A DNA stretch of 64,000 bases from UBA1672 sp964587815 (GCA_964587815.1 CAZPMH010000006.1:38776-102775), one strand, 5' to 3'. Positions 24,882 to 34,432 are shown, counted from the stretch's first letter. Program-made: numbers and translations. The notes: generated by a model from the letters alone, not told the origin.

Positions 24882-26159
24882 ATGTTTGATATAAAAGCCA
24901 TACGAAATAATCCTGAACAGTTTGATGCGGGCTGGGCGCGGCGCGGTTTGTCGGCGCAAACACCTGCGATTTTGAAGATGGATGAAGATTTGCGCTCAGT
25001 TCAAACGCAGTTGCAGGAATTGCAGGCGGCGCGCAATGATGCGTCAAAGAAAATCGGTCAGATCAAGCGCGAGGGCGGTGATGCACAAGCGCAGATGGAT
25101 GAGGTTGCGCGGATTAAGGACGAGATGGCCGCGCTGGAAGATAAAGAGCGCGAACAGGCCGAGGCGTTGCGTACGCTCCTGTCAGGTTTGCCGAATATTA
25201 TGGACGAAGATGTTCCCGATGGTGAGGATGAGGATGATAATGTTGAGGTTCACAGATGGGGCACGATTAAGCATCAAAGCGGGCCTGATCATGTGGAGAT
25301 TGGGGAGGCGCTGGGCTTAATCGATTTTGAAACGGCGGCGAAAATGTCTGGTGCGCGCTTTACGTTGCTCAGTGGGGCAATGGCGCGGATGGAGCGGGCG
25401 TTGGCGCAGTTTTTCCTTGATACGCATACATCTGAACATGGTTTGACGGAAGTGTCTCCGCCGTTGCTTGTGCGGGATAATGCGCTGTACGGGACAGGAC
25501 AGTTGCCGAAGTTTGCGGAGGACCAGTTTAGTACTCGGGAGACAGATCATTATCTTATTCCAACATCCGAAGTGCCGTTGACGAATATCGTTGCGGATAT
25601 GATTGTGGAGGAGGAGTACCTGCCGCGGCGTTATACGGCCTTTACGCCGTGTTTCCGATCAGAGGCGGGAAGTGCGGGCAAAGATACCCGCGGCATGTTG
25701 CGCCAACACCAATTTTACAAGGTCGAGATGGTGAGCGTGACCGTTCCTGAGAAGAGTGAGGAAGAGCAGGAGCGCATGTTGGGCTGCGCGGAGGCGGTTT
25801 TGAAGAAATTAGAAATTCCGTTCCGCACGGTTGTTTTGTGTTCAGGTGATACGGGTTTTGGCGCGCGCAAAACCTATGACATTGAGGCATGGCTTCCCGG
25901 GCAGGAGACGTATCGCGAGATTTCATCGGTTTCAAATTGCGGAGATTTTCAGGCGCGGCGTATGAATGCGCGGACACGTCCTAAGGGTGAGAAGAAGACG
26001 CGGTTTGTGCATACACTCAACGGGTCCGGTGTTGCGGTTGGGCGTGCCTTGATTGCCGTGATTGAAAATTATTACGACCCGTCTGATGGTGGCGTGTTTG
26101 TGCCTGAGGTTCTTAAACCCTATATGGGCGGTATCGAAAAAATTGTGAAAGAGAGCTGA
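24882..26159 (+). CDS. serS: Seryl-tRNA synthetase
   Basis: SerRS charges tRNA-Ser and tRNA-Sec. The 425-residue class II synthetase has an N-terminal coiled-coil tRNA-binding arm (about 30-100, with long runs of Gln/Glu/Lys), motif 2 around FRSEAGSAGKDTRGMLRQHQF (near 260-280), and motif 3 around NGSGVAVGRALIAV (near 390). The GVEMVSV-type KVEMVSV segment follows motif 2. It starts 50 bp after the divergent amidohydrolase gene and is followed by a DUF4153 gene whose GTG start is 1 bp after the serS stop codon. Confidence 0.97.
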   Translation: MFDIKAIRNNPEQFDAGWARRGLSAQTPAILKMDEDLRSVQTQLQELQAARNDASKKIGQIKREGGDAQAQMDEVARIKDEMAALEDKEREQAEALRTLLSGLPNIMDEDVPDGEDEDDNVEVHRWGTIKHQSGPDHVEIGEALGLIDFETAAKMSGARFTLLSGAMARMERALAQFFLDTHTSEHGLTEVSPPLLVRDNALYGTGQLPKFAEDQFSTRETDHYLIPTSEVPLTNIVADMIVEEEYLPRRYTAFTPCFRSEAGSAGKDTRGMLRQHQFYKVEMVSVTVPEKSEEEQERMLGCAEAVLKKLEIPFRTVVLCSGDTGFGARKTYDIEAWLPGQETYREISSVSNCGDFQARRMNARTRPKGEKKTRFVHTLNGSGVAVGRALIAVIENYYDPSDGGVFVPEVLKPYMGGIEKIVKES

Positions 26160-26160
26160 T

Positions 26161-27948
26161 GTGAGGCTGGTTCAACGCCTTTTGCCGTTTGATGCGCTGT
26201 ATGACACATGCAGGCGGTTTCCGCTGCCTGTGGTCTGCGCGGTGATTTTATATGCGTTGATTGTTTTTGATGATTTGCGTTTTAGCCGCATTTTTAATGA
26301 GAGCTTCGTTGTGATGCTGACGACGGCGTTTTTCTGGCTGGGCGGTGTGCGGCTGATGGCCGAGCAGATGAAGTGGTCGATCTTGCGGCAAGCCAGTGTC
26401 GCGTGTGCGGGGTTAGCGTGTTTATATCTCTCATTCTTCGTGGTTGGTTATTATGAGAAGAATTACTTTATTGTAATTTGCGCGCTGTTGCTGTTTTTGA
26501 TGTTCGCGCCCTACATCAGCGGTGGGGATGATACATCCTTCTGGTTTTATAATCGCACATTATGGTTTGGCGTGATTGTTTCCTATTTAGCTTTGATTTT
26601 GTTTGCAGGTAGCGTGAGCCTTGCGTTTTATGCGATTGATGAGCTGTTTAATATCCATATTTCAGGCAGGCTTTACGGCTATGTCTGGAGTTTTGCGGCG
26701 GTGGTTCTAGGCCCTGTTTATGCTCTGTCATGGGTGCCGAAAACATTTCAATTTACGAAGGAAGATTGCGCCGACCCGCCCGGGTTAAAGTTCTTAATTG
26801 ACTGGATCGTTGTGCCGGTCGGGTTTTTCTACCTTGCGATTTTGTATGTGTATTTCGGTAAGATTTTGATTACGCAGGATGTGCCGAAAAACCAGCTGGT
26901 ATGGTTGATTACGGGCTTTATCAGTTCGGGCATTGTGACCTATTTGATTGCGTGGCCGATGCGGGATGAGGGCAGTTTTCAGGTTCGTACATTTTTTAAG
27001 ATTTTCTTTCCTGCGATGCTGATCCCGATCGGGTTTTTGGCCTACGCGATTTGGGTACGGATTGATGATTACGGCCTGACCGAGCAACGCTATTTGGTTG
27101 TGATGGCTGTGCTGTGGTTTGCGCTTTTGGCGATTTCAAACAGTTTTGCGCGTGCGCCGATTAAGGTTTTGCCGATGACGTTGGTGCCGTTGTTGCTGTT
27201 CGTTTCTGTCGGGCCTTGGAGTTATTACACTTTGCCGACGCAAAGCCAATATAACCGTTTGGTTATGTTGTTGGAGGATAACGGGTTGTTGGTGGATGGT
27301 GAGATCGTGAAAGCAGAGTCGCCGACTGATGTTCCTTTAAGTGCAAAGCGTGATATCACAGGTGCTCTCGATTACCTCAGACGTAATCACCGTAAAGATG
27401 TGCTGGTAGACTTGTTTACGAAAGATGGCCGGAATGCCTATAAGGAATTGGGGTTTGAAAGGATAAATAGAGGTTCTTTTAATCGTGTTGAAAATGGGGA
27501 GTTTGAAGAGAAATTCTTTACATCAATCAAGAAGCGCTCAAGTTATGTTGATGTGAGTGGATATGATGGCTTTTTTTCTTCGGCTCGTGCTCAATTTTAT
27601 CAGAATCAACCAGATCGTCTGAGCGAACATAAAGATTGGGTTCTCAATAATTCTATCTCATTTCAGTTTCACCTTGATCAAAATAATATCTTATCGATTT
27701 ATGAGAATAGAATTCTTTTGGATCAGGTCGATATGAATGATCTTGCGAAGACAGGCTACGAAACAAGGCGGTTAGAAAAGCCTTTTGTTTATATTAGTGG
27801 CAAACATCGTTTTTCTTATAAAATTATCGTTCGTGGATTTAATGGTGTTGTTTCCCAAGGACGCGTCGTTTTGAGGCATGTGACGTTTGATTTCCTTTTT
27901 TCACATCCTGATTTGAAAGATATCGCGGCGGAGGATGTGGATGAATAA
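26161..27948 (+). CDS. DUF4153 family polytopic membrane protein
   Basis: The product is 595 residues from GTG 26161. The first ~390 residues hold ten or more hydrophobic segments. The signature segment with WVRIDDYGLTEQRYLVVM near residue 300 and the terminal SWVPK region match the DUF4153 family, whose biochemical function is unknown. The C-terminal ~200 residues are hydrophilic and AT-richer than the preceding half, a visible change in base composition near 27440. The gene sits 1 bp after serS and overlaps pcm by 8 bp, so all three look translationally coupled. Confidence 0.8.
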   Translation: MRLVQRLLPFDALYDTCRRFPLPVVCAVILYALIVFDDLRFSRIFNESFVVMLTTAFFWLGGVRLMAEQMKWSILRQASVACAGLACLYLSFFVVGYYEKNYFIVICALLLFLMFAPYISGGDDTSFWFYNRTLWFGVIVSYLALILFAGSVSLAFYAIDELFNIHISGRLYGYVWSFAAVVLGPVYALSWVPKTFQFTKEDCADPPGLKFLIDWIVVPVGFFYLAILYVYFGKILITQDVPKNQLVWLITGFISSGIVTYLIAWPMRDEGSFQVRTFFKIFFPAMLIPIGFLAYAIWVRIDDYGLTEQRYLVVMAVLWFALLAISNSFARAPIKVLPMTLVPLLLFVSVGPWSYYTLPTQSQYNRLVMLLEDNGLLVDGEIVKAESPTDVPLSAKRDITGALDYLRRNHRKDVLVDLFTKDGRNAYKELGFERINRGSFNRVENGEFEEKFFTSIKKRSSYVDVSGYDGFFSSARAQFYQNQPDRLSEHKDWVLNNSISFQFHLDQNNILSIYENRILLDQVDMNDLAKTGYETRRLEKPFVYISGKHRFSYKIIVRGFNGVVSQGRVVLRHVTFDFLFSHPDLKDIAAEDVDE

Positions 27949-28630
27949 TCAATCGATGAATAAGCGCATTCGTCTGGTGATGGATTTGCGGAATAAAGGG
28001 ATTGTCGATACGGGCGTTCTCGGCGCGTTGGAGCGTGTGCCGCGCGATGCGTTTGTGCCTGATGCGTTACGTGATCAGGCGTGGGAGGATATGGCGCTGC
28101 CGATCGGATTGGGGCAGACGATCAGTCAGCCTTATGTGGTGGCGCTCATGACGCAGGCTTTGAGCCTTTCTGATCGGGATAAGGTTTTGGAAATCGGCAC
28201 GGGGTGCGGTTATCAGGCGGCGGTGCTATCGAAACTGGCGCGGCGGGTGTATACGATTGAACGGCATAAGGATTTGCTGCGCGGTGCGGAGGCGCGATTT
28301 GAGAGCCTTAAAATTCGGAATATCACGGCGATTGCGGCGGATGGCATGAAGGGGTGGCCGACGATTAACGGCATTGACCAAGCGCCGTTTGATCATATTA
28401 TCGTGACCGCCGCCGCGCGGGAGAAGCCGCCGCAGGCTTTGCTCGACCAGCTTAAGGTTAACGGGAAAATGGTTGTTCCCGTCGGGGAGCCGGGGGGGCA
28501 GTCATTAAGGCTCTACACCAAAGAAAGCGAAGAGGCGTATAGTGTACGTGTTTTATGCGCAGTCCGCTTTGTGCCGTTATTGCCTGACGTAACGGACGAT
28601 AAAAACGACATTCTCTCCTCAGTCGGTTAG
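27941..28630 (+). CDS. pcm: Protein-L-isoaspartate O-methyltransferase
   Basis: Pcm methylates isoaspartyl residues formed in ageing proteins, using S-adenosylmethionine, and so starts their repair. About 229 residues. Family motifs: LGQTISQPYVVALM (near 65), VLEIGTGCGYQAAVL (SAM loop, near 88), and VTAAAREKPPQALLDQL. GGAGG at 27930-27934 is 6 nt before ATG 27941; an ATG at 27935 would touch the RBS, and a third ATG lies at 27956, so 27941 is the best. It overlaps the DUF4153 gene by 8 bp and precedes an nlpD-like gene, as in E. coli pcm-nlpD. Confidence 0.94.
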   Translation: MNNQSMNKRIRLVMDLRNKGIVDTGVLGALERVPRDAFVPDALRDQAWEDMALPIGLGQTISQPYVVALMTQALSLSDRDKVLEIGTGCGYQAAVLSKLARRVYTIERHKDLLRGAEARFESLKIRNITAIAADGMKGWPTINGIDQAPFDHIIVTAAAREKPPQALLDQLKVNGKMVVPVGEPGGQSLRLYTKESEEAYSVRVLCAVRFVPLLPDVTDDKNDILSSVG

Positions 28631-28691
28631 AGAAAATATCCGCTTAAGAATTCCAGATGACATTTTATTGCGATCGTGTATCATATGAAAA

Positions 28692-29708
28692 GTGAAAGTA
28701 CTTTCTATGCGACAGTTCGTGGCACTTTTTCTTACTGTATTTCTTTTGACTTCCTGTTTCGGCGGCGGAGGCCCTGCGCCTGTGATTTATCACGGGCAGA
28801 GTAGTGGTGCGGGCAGTGCTGGCGTGCATCCTGTTGTTGCGGGGGACACGTTGTATAGTGTTTCGAGGCGTTATCGTTTGCCGATGCGCGATATTGCGAT
28901 GCTGAATAATTTGCGAGCGCCGTTTATTTTAAGAGAAGGGCAGCGGTTGCGTTTGCCACCGCCGCAAGATTACGTTGTTCAATATGGCGATACGTTGTAC
29001 GGGATATCACGTACCTTTGATGTGAATTTATCGGAGTTGGCGCGGACAAATAACATCAATGCGCCTTACACCGTGAGAACAGGGCAGAGATTGCGGTTGC
29101 CGTCTGCTTTCCGTCCGAGTAAGCCGAAGCCTGTTGAGGGTGTGAAGGTTGCGTCCGCTCGAGTTGCGCCTGTGCAGAGCGATGTTTTGCCGCGTTCGAA
29201 GTCTACGCCTGCTGTTGCTCAAAGTGCGACAATCACGAATAAAGGCGTGCCCGTGCCGCAGAACAAGCCGAGCTACACGCGCCCAACATCCGTTAAGGTT
29301 TCCAAAGTCTCGACCCGTGCGCCGAAGCGGGCATCTTCTAAATTTTTGAGGCCTGTTTCGGGGCGTATTGTCTCTTCTTATGGTGCGAAGAAAAACGGCC
29401 TTCATAATGATGGCATTAACATTGCCGCCGCTCGTGGCACGCGTGTTAAGGCGGCCGAGAACGGGGTCGTGGTCTATTCAGGAAATGCGCTGAAAGGGTC
29501 GGGCAATCTGGTGTTGATACGCCATGATGACCAATGGATGAGCGCTTATGCGCATCTTGACAGCATTGATGTGCGTAAAGGCCAAACCGTCAAGCGTGGC
29601 GCGGCGATTGGTAAGGTCGGTTCAACTGGCTCGGTGGCAACACCGCAGCTGCATTTCGAGTTGCGCCGCGGTACATCGGCGAAAAACCCAACACGATATT
29701 TGGAATAG
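28692..29708 (+). CDS. nlpD: NlpD-like LysM/LytM (M23) lipoprotein, probable amidase activator
   Basis: A lipoprotein of about 333-338 residues with lipobox LTSC. Two LysM repeats (about 45-90 and 90-137) bind peptidoglycan, a Ser/Pro/Lys-rich linker follows, and the C-terminal LytM domain starts near 240. The LytM site is incomplete: in the active enzymes the first motif carries an Asp where this has Asn (GINIAA), and the HxH motif is reduced to LHFEL. This matches NlpD/EnvC, which are catalytically dead and activate cell-division amidases. The start may be GTG 28692 or ATG 28707; the ATG gives a signal peptide starting MRQ. It follows pcm. Confidence 0.85.
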   Translation: MKVLSMRQFVALFLTVFLLTSCFGGGGPAPVIYHGQSSGAGSAGVHPVVAGDTLYSVSRRYRLPMRDIAMLNNLRAPFILREGQRLRLPPPQDYVVQYGDTLYGISRTFDVNLSELARTNNINAPYTVRTGQRLRLPSAFRPSKPKPVEGVKVASARVAPVQSDVLPRSKSTPAVAQSATITNKGVPVPQNKPSYTRPTSVKVSKVSTRAPKRASSKFLRPVSGRIVSSYGAKKNGLHNDGINIAAARGTRVKAAENGVVVYSGNALKGSGNLVLIRHDDQWMSAYAHLDSIDVRKGQTVKRGAAIGKVGSTGSVATPQLHFELRRGTSAKNPTRYLE

Positions 29709-29711
29709 AGA

Positions 29712-31292
29712 ATGTTTGAGCTGTTTGAGTTATGGAATGATTTAACATTTATTTTATTGGCTTTGGGCTTTTTGCTTTTTGGCGCGCTGATTTTATTTAT
29801 CGCCTATCATGACCGTTTTAAATGCAAGCCTTATAAAGTTCGTGTCGTTGAGGTTCTTGCTCATCGTCAGCTTCGTGACAGTTCTACTGATTTGGCACGT
29901 GATGATAAGGGCACATCGAAAAATGGCGGGCGCTTCTTTTTCGTTTTTATGGGGTTGTTTGCCAGCATATTTTTGGGGGTCGGTCTTTATCAAGGCTATA
30001 CTTATTGGGATTTAAAGCAAAATGGTGTAAAGGCAGAGGCGATCGTCGTTGATAATAAGCGAAGCGTTGATAGTGAGGGGAGTGTTTCTTACAAGGCCGT
30101 TGTCCGTTTTTTGGATCAAAACGGTAATGTGCAGCGCCTGACGGACACGATTAGCTATGGTAGCACCCCATCTTATAAGGTCGATACGCGTTTGGTGGTT
30201 TTTTATGACCCGAATAAGCCTAAGCGCTTTGTCATTGATGATTTCTGGCATCATATGACGTTATCTTTCATCTTTGTTGCTATTGGTCTTTTTGTTGTTT
30301 TGATATGCGTTTTCTTAGGGTATCGATCATTCGGCAATGCTGATGTTTTAGGGCATGGCGCTGATCAAGGCTCTAAAAAGCTCGACTACAAGCCCTATGT
30401 TTTCAGCGCGGTTGTTGAGTATCAAGATGATCGTGGAGAGCGCGTTGTTGAGCCTACTGCGTGGTCATCACACTCTGTGCTGGATATGATGCCGGGACGC
30501 CGAAAAACATTATATAAATCTTCTGATGCTAAAGATTCCTTGCGCCCGAAAAACTTGGTTTTATTCATTATCGGTCTTATCATTTTTTGCCCGGGCTTGT
30601 TTTTTGCCTATACGGTTTTTAAGGACGGTTTGAATATTCTTACAATACTGGTTTTGCTTGGGGCTATTGGCTTTTTTTCTTTCAAGATTTGGCGTTTTCT
30701 TTCAAAAATCCCACAAGATGAATGGGATAAAGGGTGGGCTGATTTTCGGAAGAACGGTGTAAGTGTTACGTCTAAGAAGCTTTTAGATCGATCGGATGAT
30801 AAACACACTCTGACTGCTCAGCAGGTTCGGGCGTTCGCAATACAGCATTTGAAAACAGCCCGTTTTCTCATGGTTTTGTTTGGGGCTGTCGGTATAGGTT
30901 TGGGCTACGGTGCTTATTATAAAGCGCAAGATACGCGTCATTTTCTTGAAAACAGCATGCAGGTTGAGGGCGAGGTTGTGAATCTGAATAGCCGTCGTTC
31001 AAGTGATTCCTACACTTATTATGCGGAAGTTGAGTTCAGAGATAATCTCGGCGAGCGCATCCGCTTTTCGGATAGTGTCGGGTCTTCAAGCCCGATGTAT
31101 AAACGGGGTGATCGTGTTACGGTACTGTATGACCCTGAGAACGTTTATGATGCGATTATAGATCGGGGTATATTTAATTGGCTCTTTACTATGATTTTGG
31201 CAGGGTGCTCATTTTTATCTTTTCTTATTGCGTGGTCGCGGTGGAAATTAATCGGCCGCGTTCGAGTTAGTGGTCACTCGGGGCGTGTGTAG
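29712..31292 (+). CDS. Multi-pass membrane protein with repeated DUF3592 modules
   Basis: The product is 526 residues with several hydrophobic segments. The DUF3592 extracytoplasmic module appears twice: about 110-180 (AEAIVVDNKR...DPNKPKRFVIDD) and about 420-490 (VEGEVVNLNSR...LYDPENVYDAII), with the same order of strands and a shared YDP.N motif. A third, more degenerate copy lies between, near residue 230 (VFSAVVEYQDDRGERV). Function unknown. It begins 3 bp after nlpD and seems to close that unit before the yajC promoter region. Confidence 0.78.
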   Translation: MFELFELWNDLTFILLALGFLLFGALILFIAYHDRFKCKPYKVRVVEVLAHRQLRDSSTDLARDDKGTSKNGGRFFFVFMGLFASIFLGVGLYQGYTYWDLKQNGVKAEAIVVDNKRSVDSEGSVSYKAVVRFLDQNGNVQRLTDTISYGSTPSYKVDTRLVVFYDPNKPKRFVIDDFWHHMTLSFIFVAIGLFVVLICVFLGYRSFGNADVLGHGADQGSKKLDYKPYVFSAVVEYQDDRGERVVEPTAWSSHSVLDMMPGRRKTLYKSSDAKDSLRPKNLVLFIIGLIIFCPGLFFAYTVFKDGLNILTILVLLGAIGFFSFKIWRFLSKIPQDEWDKGWADFRKNGVSVTSKKLLDRSDDKHTLTAQQVRAFAIQHLKTARFLMVLFGAVGIGLGYGAYYKAQDTRHFLENSMQVEGEVVNLNSRRSSDSYTYYAEVEFRDNLGERIRFSDSVGSSSPMYKRGDRVTVLYDPENVYDAIIDRGIFNWLFTMILAGCSFLSFLIAWSRWKLIGRVRVSGHSGRV

Positions 31293-31344
31293 CACTGAAA
31301 ATTTGTTGAGCATGTGTAAAAGCCGTGAAAGCTATGATCGGGGC

Positions 31345-31372
31345 TTGCCTTTGTTGTGATTCCCTTTATATT
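31345..31372 (+). promoter_or_regulatory. Candidate sigma-70 promoter of yajC-secD-secF
   Basis: TTGCCT (31345-31350) and TATATT (31367-31372) are spaced 16 bp apart, ahead of yajC. A second -10-like TATAAC lies at 31375-31380. Visual match only. Confidence 0.35.
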
Positions 31373-31412
31373 CCTATAACTGCACGATTATGGATATAAG
31401 AAGGAATAAATA

Positions 31413-31829
31413 ATGTTTATTAAACAAGCTCTTGCTGCTGCCGAAGCATCTGATGCTGCGATTGATTTGGCCGGTGCGCCTACACCAATGGAAGCATTTT
31501 TGTACAATATGGGCCTTGTTGTTGTTCTGGTCTTCTTGTTTTACGTTCTTCTCATCATGCCGCAGCAGCGCCGTTTTAAAGCGCACAGCGAAATGCTGTC
31601 TGATTTGAAAAAAGGTGATCGTGTTGTGACGGGTGGCGGCTTAGTTGGCAAGATTGAAAAAGTTCTTGATGATCAGGAAGTGCTTATCGATCTGGGCAAT
31701 AATGTGAAGGTCACGGCTTTGCGCTCAACAATTACAGGCAAGACCGAGCTTAAGCCGAAAGCTGCGGCGAATGATACGTCTAAGCCTGATGATAAGAAAA
31801 AGGCTGATAAGGAAAAAAGCGCGAAGTAA
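31413..31829 (+). CDS. yajC: Sec translocon accessory subunit YajC
   Basis: The 138-residue protein has one hydrophobic segment (about 33-52, VVVLVFLFYVLLIMP), the family motif PQQRRFKAHSEML, and the VVTGGGLVGKIEKVLDDQEV beta barrel. YajC joins SecDF in the inner membrane to aid protein export. GAAGGA (31400-31405) is 7 nt before the ATG. The Lys/Asp-rich C-terminal tail is longer than in E. coli YajC (110). It is followed at 45 bp by secD. Confidence 0.94.
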   Translation: MFIKQALAAAEASDAAIDLAGAPTPMEAFLYNMGLVVVLVFLFYVLLIMPQQRRFKAHSEMLSDLKKGDRVVTGGGLVGKIEKVLDDQEVLIDLGNNVKVTALRSTITGKTELKPKAAANDTSKPDDKKKADKEKSAK

Positions 31830-31874
31830 TTTTCCTTTTTTTGAGCATCTTCAAACGTTCAAGGTATTATTTTA

Positions 31875-33419
31875 ATGGTTCAAATTTCTAAGTGGAAAAT
31901 CTTTCTGATTTTATGCGTTTGTTTGTACGGTTTTGTTTATGCGTCGCCGAACTTTGTTTCTGCGTTATCGCAACAAGGAGAAGGTGCGTGGTTGCCACAT
32001 AAGACGGTCAACCTTGGCCTTGACCTGCGTGGCGGTGCGCATTTGCTGTATGAAGTTGACATGGACGGCGTTTTTGAACAGCGCGTTGATGGTATGCAGA
32101 ATGAATATGCCGAAATGATGAAGGGGCTTAAGGTCGAATATGTCGTTCCTATACAAACGACGGATCGTGGCGTTGATATCATTTTGAAAAATGCAGCGGA
32201 TGCCGACAAGATCAAGGCGCTTATTCGTAAGAATGACCCGCGCCTTTATGTTTCAAGTGGTGATACGCCTGAACGTATCTTAGTGCAAATGACTGATGCT
32301 TATGTTCAGGACGTTCAGGATCAGACGATTTCTCAAGTCATTGAAGTTGTGCGTCGTCGTATTGATGAGATGGGTACAACTGAGCCTGCAATTCAACGTC
32401 AGGGTGATCGCCGCGTTGTTATTCAGGTGCCTGGCGTTGATTCAAATCAAATTCGTCAACTTGTCGGTAAGACAGCGCAGCTCGGTTTTCATTTGGTAAG
32501 CCCTAACCAACAAAGACGTAAATTTAACGAGCTTTCTTTGCCGTATGCGGATAATCCGGGGCAGCAACTTAATGTTAAGCGTGCGCCTTTGATTACGGGT
32601 GAAATGTTGGATAACGCGCAACCTACTTTTAATGAGGCAGGGCCTGTTGTTAGTTTCCGCCTTAACTCAGTCGGTGCGCGCAAATTCTGCGATGTCACGC
32701 GTAAGAATGTCGGTAAGCCGTTTGCGATTGTTCTTGATAAAGAAGTGATTAGTGCGCCGCGCATTAATGAACCAATTTGTGGTGGTAGCGGCCAAATTTC
32801 GGGTGGTTTTGATGTTGAAGAAGCCAACAATCTTGCGCTTTTACTTCGTGCGGGTGCTTTGCCGGCCGACCTGAAAGTTGTTGAGGAACGAACCGTTGGG
32901 CCGTCTTTGGGTGCTGACTCGGTTGAAGCAGGTAAGATTGCGAGCATTATTGGTTTGGCGCTTGTTTTGGTCTTTATGTTTATCAGCTATGGTTTGTTCG
33001 GTTTGATGGCGAATGTCGCGCTTGCGGTTAATATCGCTCTTATACTGGCGCTGCTTTCCAGCCTGCAAGCGACGCTGACTTTGCCGGGTATTGCAGGGAT
33101 TGTTTTGACCGTTGGTATGGCGGTTGATGCGAATGTTTTGATTTTTGAACGTATTCGCGAGGAGGTCGCGGCGGGACGTTCTGCAATTTCAGCGATTGAT
33201 GCGGGGTATTCGCGCGCGATGGCGACGATTGTTGACTCGAATTTGACCACGTTGATTGCTGCAATTATCTTATTTGCCCTTGGGACGGGGCCGATTAAAG
33301 GCTTTGCCGTTACGCTTGGCATCGGGATTATGACATCGTTCTTCTCGGCCATCATGGTCACGCGTCTTCTGGTTGTTTTATGGCTTAAGAAAACCAAGCC
33401 GAAAACTTTGCCGATTTAA
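31875..33419 (+). CDS. secD: Protein translocase subunit SecD
   Basis: SecD, with SecF, uses the proton-motive force to complete protein translocation. The 514-residue protein has the first transmembrane helix near the N-terminus, the D1 motif GLDLRGGAHL (near 48-57), a large periplasmic domain P1, and a C-terminal six-helix region with the GIAGIVLTVGMAVDANVLIFERIRE stretch. The Asp-Ala-Asn sequence in the last helices is the proton-path Asp in E. coli SecD. Separate secD and secF genes as here are typical of Proteobacteria. Confidence 0.97.
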   Translation: MVQISKWKIFLILCVCLYGFVYASPNFVSALSQQGEGAWLPHKTVNLGLDLRGGAHLLYEVDMDGVFEQRVDGMQNEYAEMMKGLKVEYVVPIQTTDRGVDIILKNAADADKIKALIRKNDPRLYVSSGDTPERILVQMTDAYVQDVQDQTISQVIEVVRRRIDEMGTTEPAIQRQGDRRVVIQVPGVDSNQIRQLVGKTAQLGFHLVSPNQQRRKFNELSLPYADNPGQQLNVKRAPLITGEMLDNAQPTFNEAGPVVSFRLNSVGARKFCDVTRKNVGKPFAIVLDKEVISAPRINEPICGGSGQISGGFDVEEANNLALLLRAGALPADLKVVEERTVGPSLGADSVEAGKIASIIGLALVLVFMFISYGLFGLMANVALAVNIALILALLSSLQATLTLPGIAGIVLTVGMAVDANVLIFERIREEVAAGRSAISAIDAGYSRAMATIVDSNLTTLIAAIILFALGTGPIKGFAVTLGIGIMTSFFSAIMVTRLLVVLWLKKTKPKTLPI

Positions 33420-33446
33420 ATTTGGATTTAACAGGACTTTTGAACT

Positions 33447-34427
33447 ATGCGCGGATTGCGATTTGTACCTCAGAACAGCAACTTTAACTTCATCGGATTG
33501 AAGCCCTTTGCTTTCGTACTGTCCTTGCTGATTATGGCTGCGTCTATTGGCTTGGTTGCGACGAAGGGGCTTAATCTTGGTATTGATTTTACAGGCGGTA
33601 CGGTTATTGAGATCAGAACACCTGATACACCTAATCTTGAGGCGTTGCGCACATCTTTGAATGGTTTGGGGCTCGGCTCTATTTCTATTCAAGAGTTCGG
33701 GCAGCCGGATGATCTGCTTATTCGCATGTCAGAGCAGAAGATCCCTGAGGGCTGGAATGAAGAGACGGATCCAGATCCGAATGCCGCGGCGATTGAACTG
33801 GTTCGGGAGGCTTTAGCCGAAGCGTTTGAAGGTGAGGTTGATTATCGCCGTATTGAATTTGTTGGCCCGCAGGTTGGGGAGGAGTTAAAGCTAAAAGGGC
33901 TTTATGCTATTCTTTTCTCTTTGTTTGGGATTTTAACATATGTGTGGTTCCGTTTTGAGTGGCAGTTTGGGGTTGCATCAATTGTGGCTCTCGCGCACGA
34001 TGCGGTTGCGACAATTGGCTTGTTTGCACTGACACAACTTGAGTTCAACCTTTCAACGGTTGCGGCGATTTTGATGATTGCGGGTTACTCAATTAACGAT
34101 ACTGTGGTTGTTTTTGACCGTATCAGAGAGAATTTGCGTAAATATAAAAAGAAACCGTTGCCTGAATTGTTTAATTTCTCGGTCAACCAGACATTGTCCA
34201 GAACGTTGATGACATCTCTTACAACTCTACTTGCTCTAATTGCGCTTTATGTTTTCGGTGGTGAGGTTATTCGCGGGTTTGTCTATGCGCTGATTTTCGG
34301 TATCGGGATAGGCACATATTCGTCAATCTTTGTTGCATCACCTGTGCTGTTGTTCATGAATATAAAGCGCGGTGCACCAGCCGGTGTTGATAAGATAGAA
34401 AATCCGAGTACTGCTGAGGGGGCATAG
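33447..34427 (+). CDS. secF: Protein translocase subunit SecF
   Basis: SecF is the 326-residue partner of SecD. It has an N-terminal helix, the motif GIDFTGGTVIEI (near residue 45), a periplasmic P4-type domain and five further helices with the GYSINDTVVVFDRIREN block (near 215). RBS AGGAC precedes the ATG at 33447. It begins 27 bp after secD and is 5 bp ahead of the Mth938 gene, so yajC, secD, secF and the next gene look like one unit. Confidence 0.96.
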   Translation: MRGLRFVPQNSNFNFIGLKPFAFVLSLLIMAASIGLVATKGLNLGIDFTGGTVIEIRTPDTPNLEALRTSLNGLGLGSISIQEFGQPDDLLIRMSEQKIPEGWNEETDPDPNAAAIELVREALAEAFEGEVDYRRIEFVGPQVGEELKLKGLYAILFSLFGILTYVWFRFEWQFGVASIVALAHDAVATIGLFALTQLEFNLSTVAAILMIAGYSINDTVVVFDRIRENLRKYKKKPLPELFNFSVNQTLSRTLMTSLTTLLALIALYVFGGEVIRGFVYALIFGIGIGTYSSIFVASPVLLFMNIKRGAPAGVDKIENPSTAEGA

Positions 34428-34432
34428 GCCCG

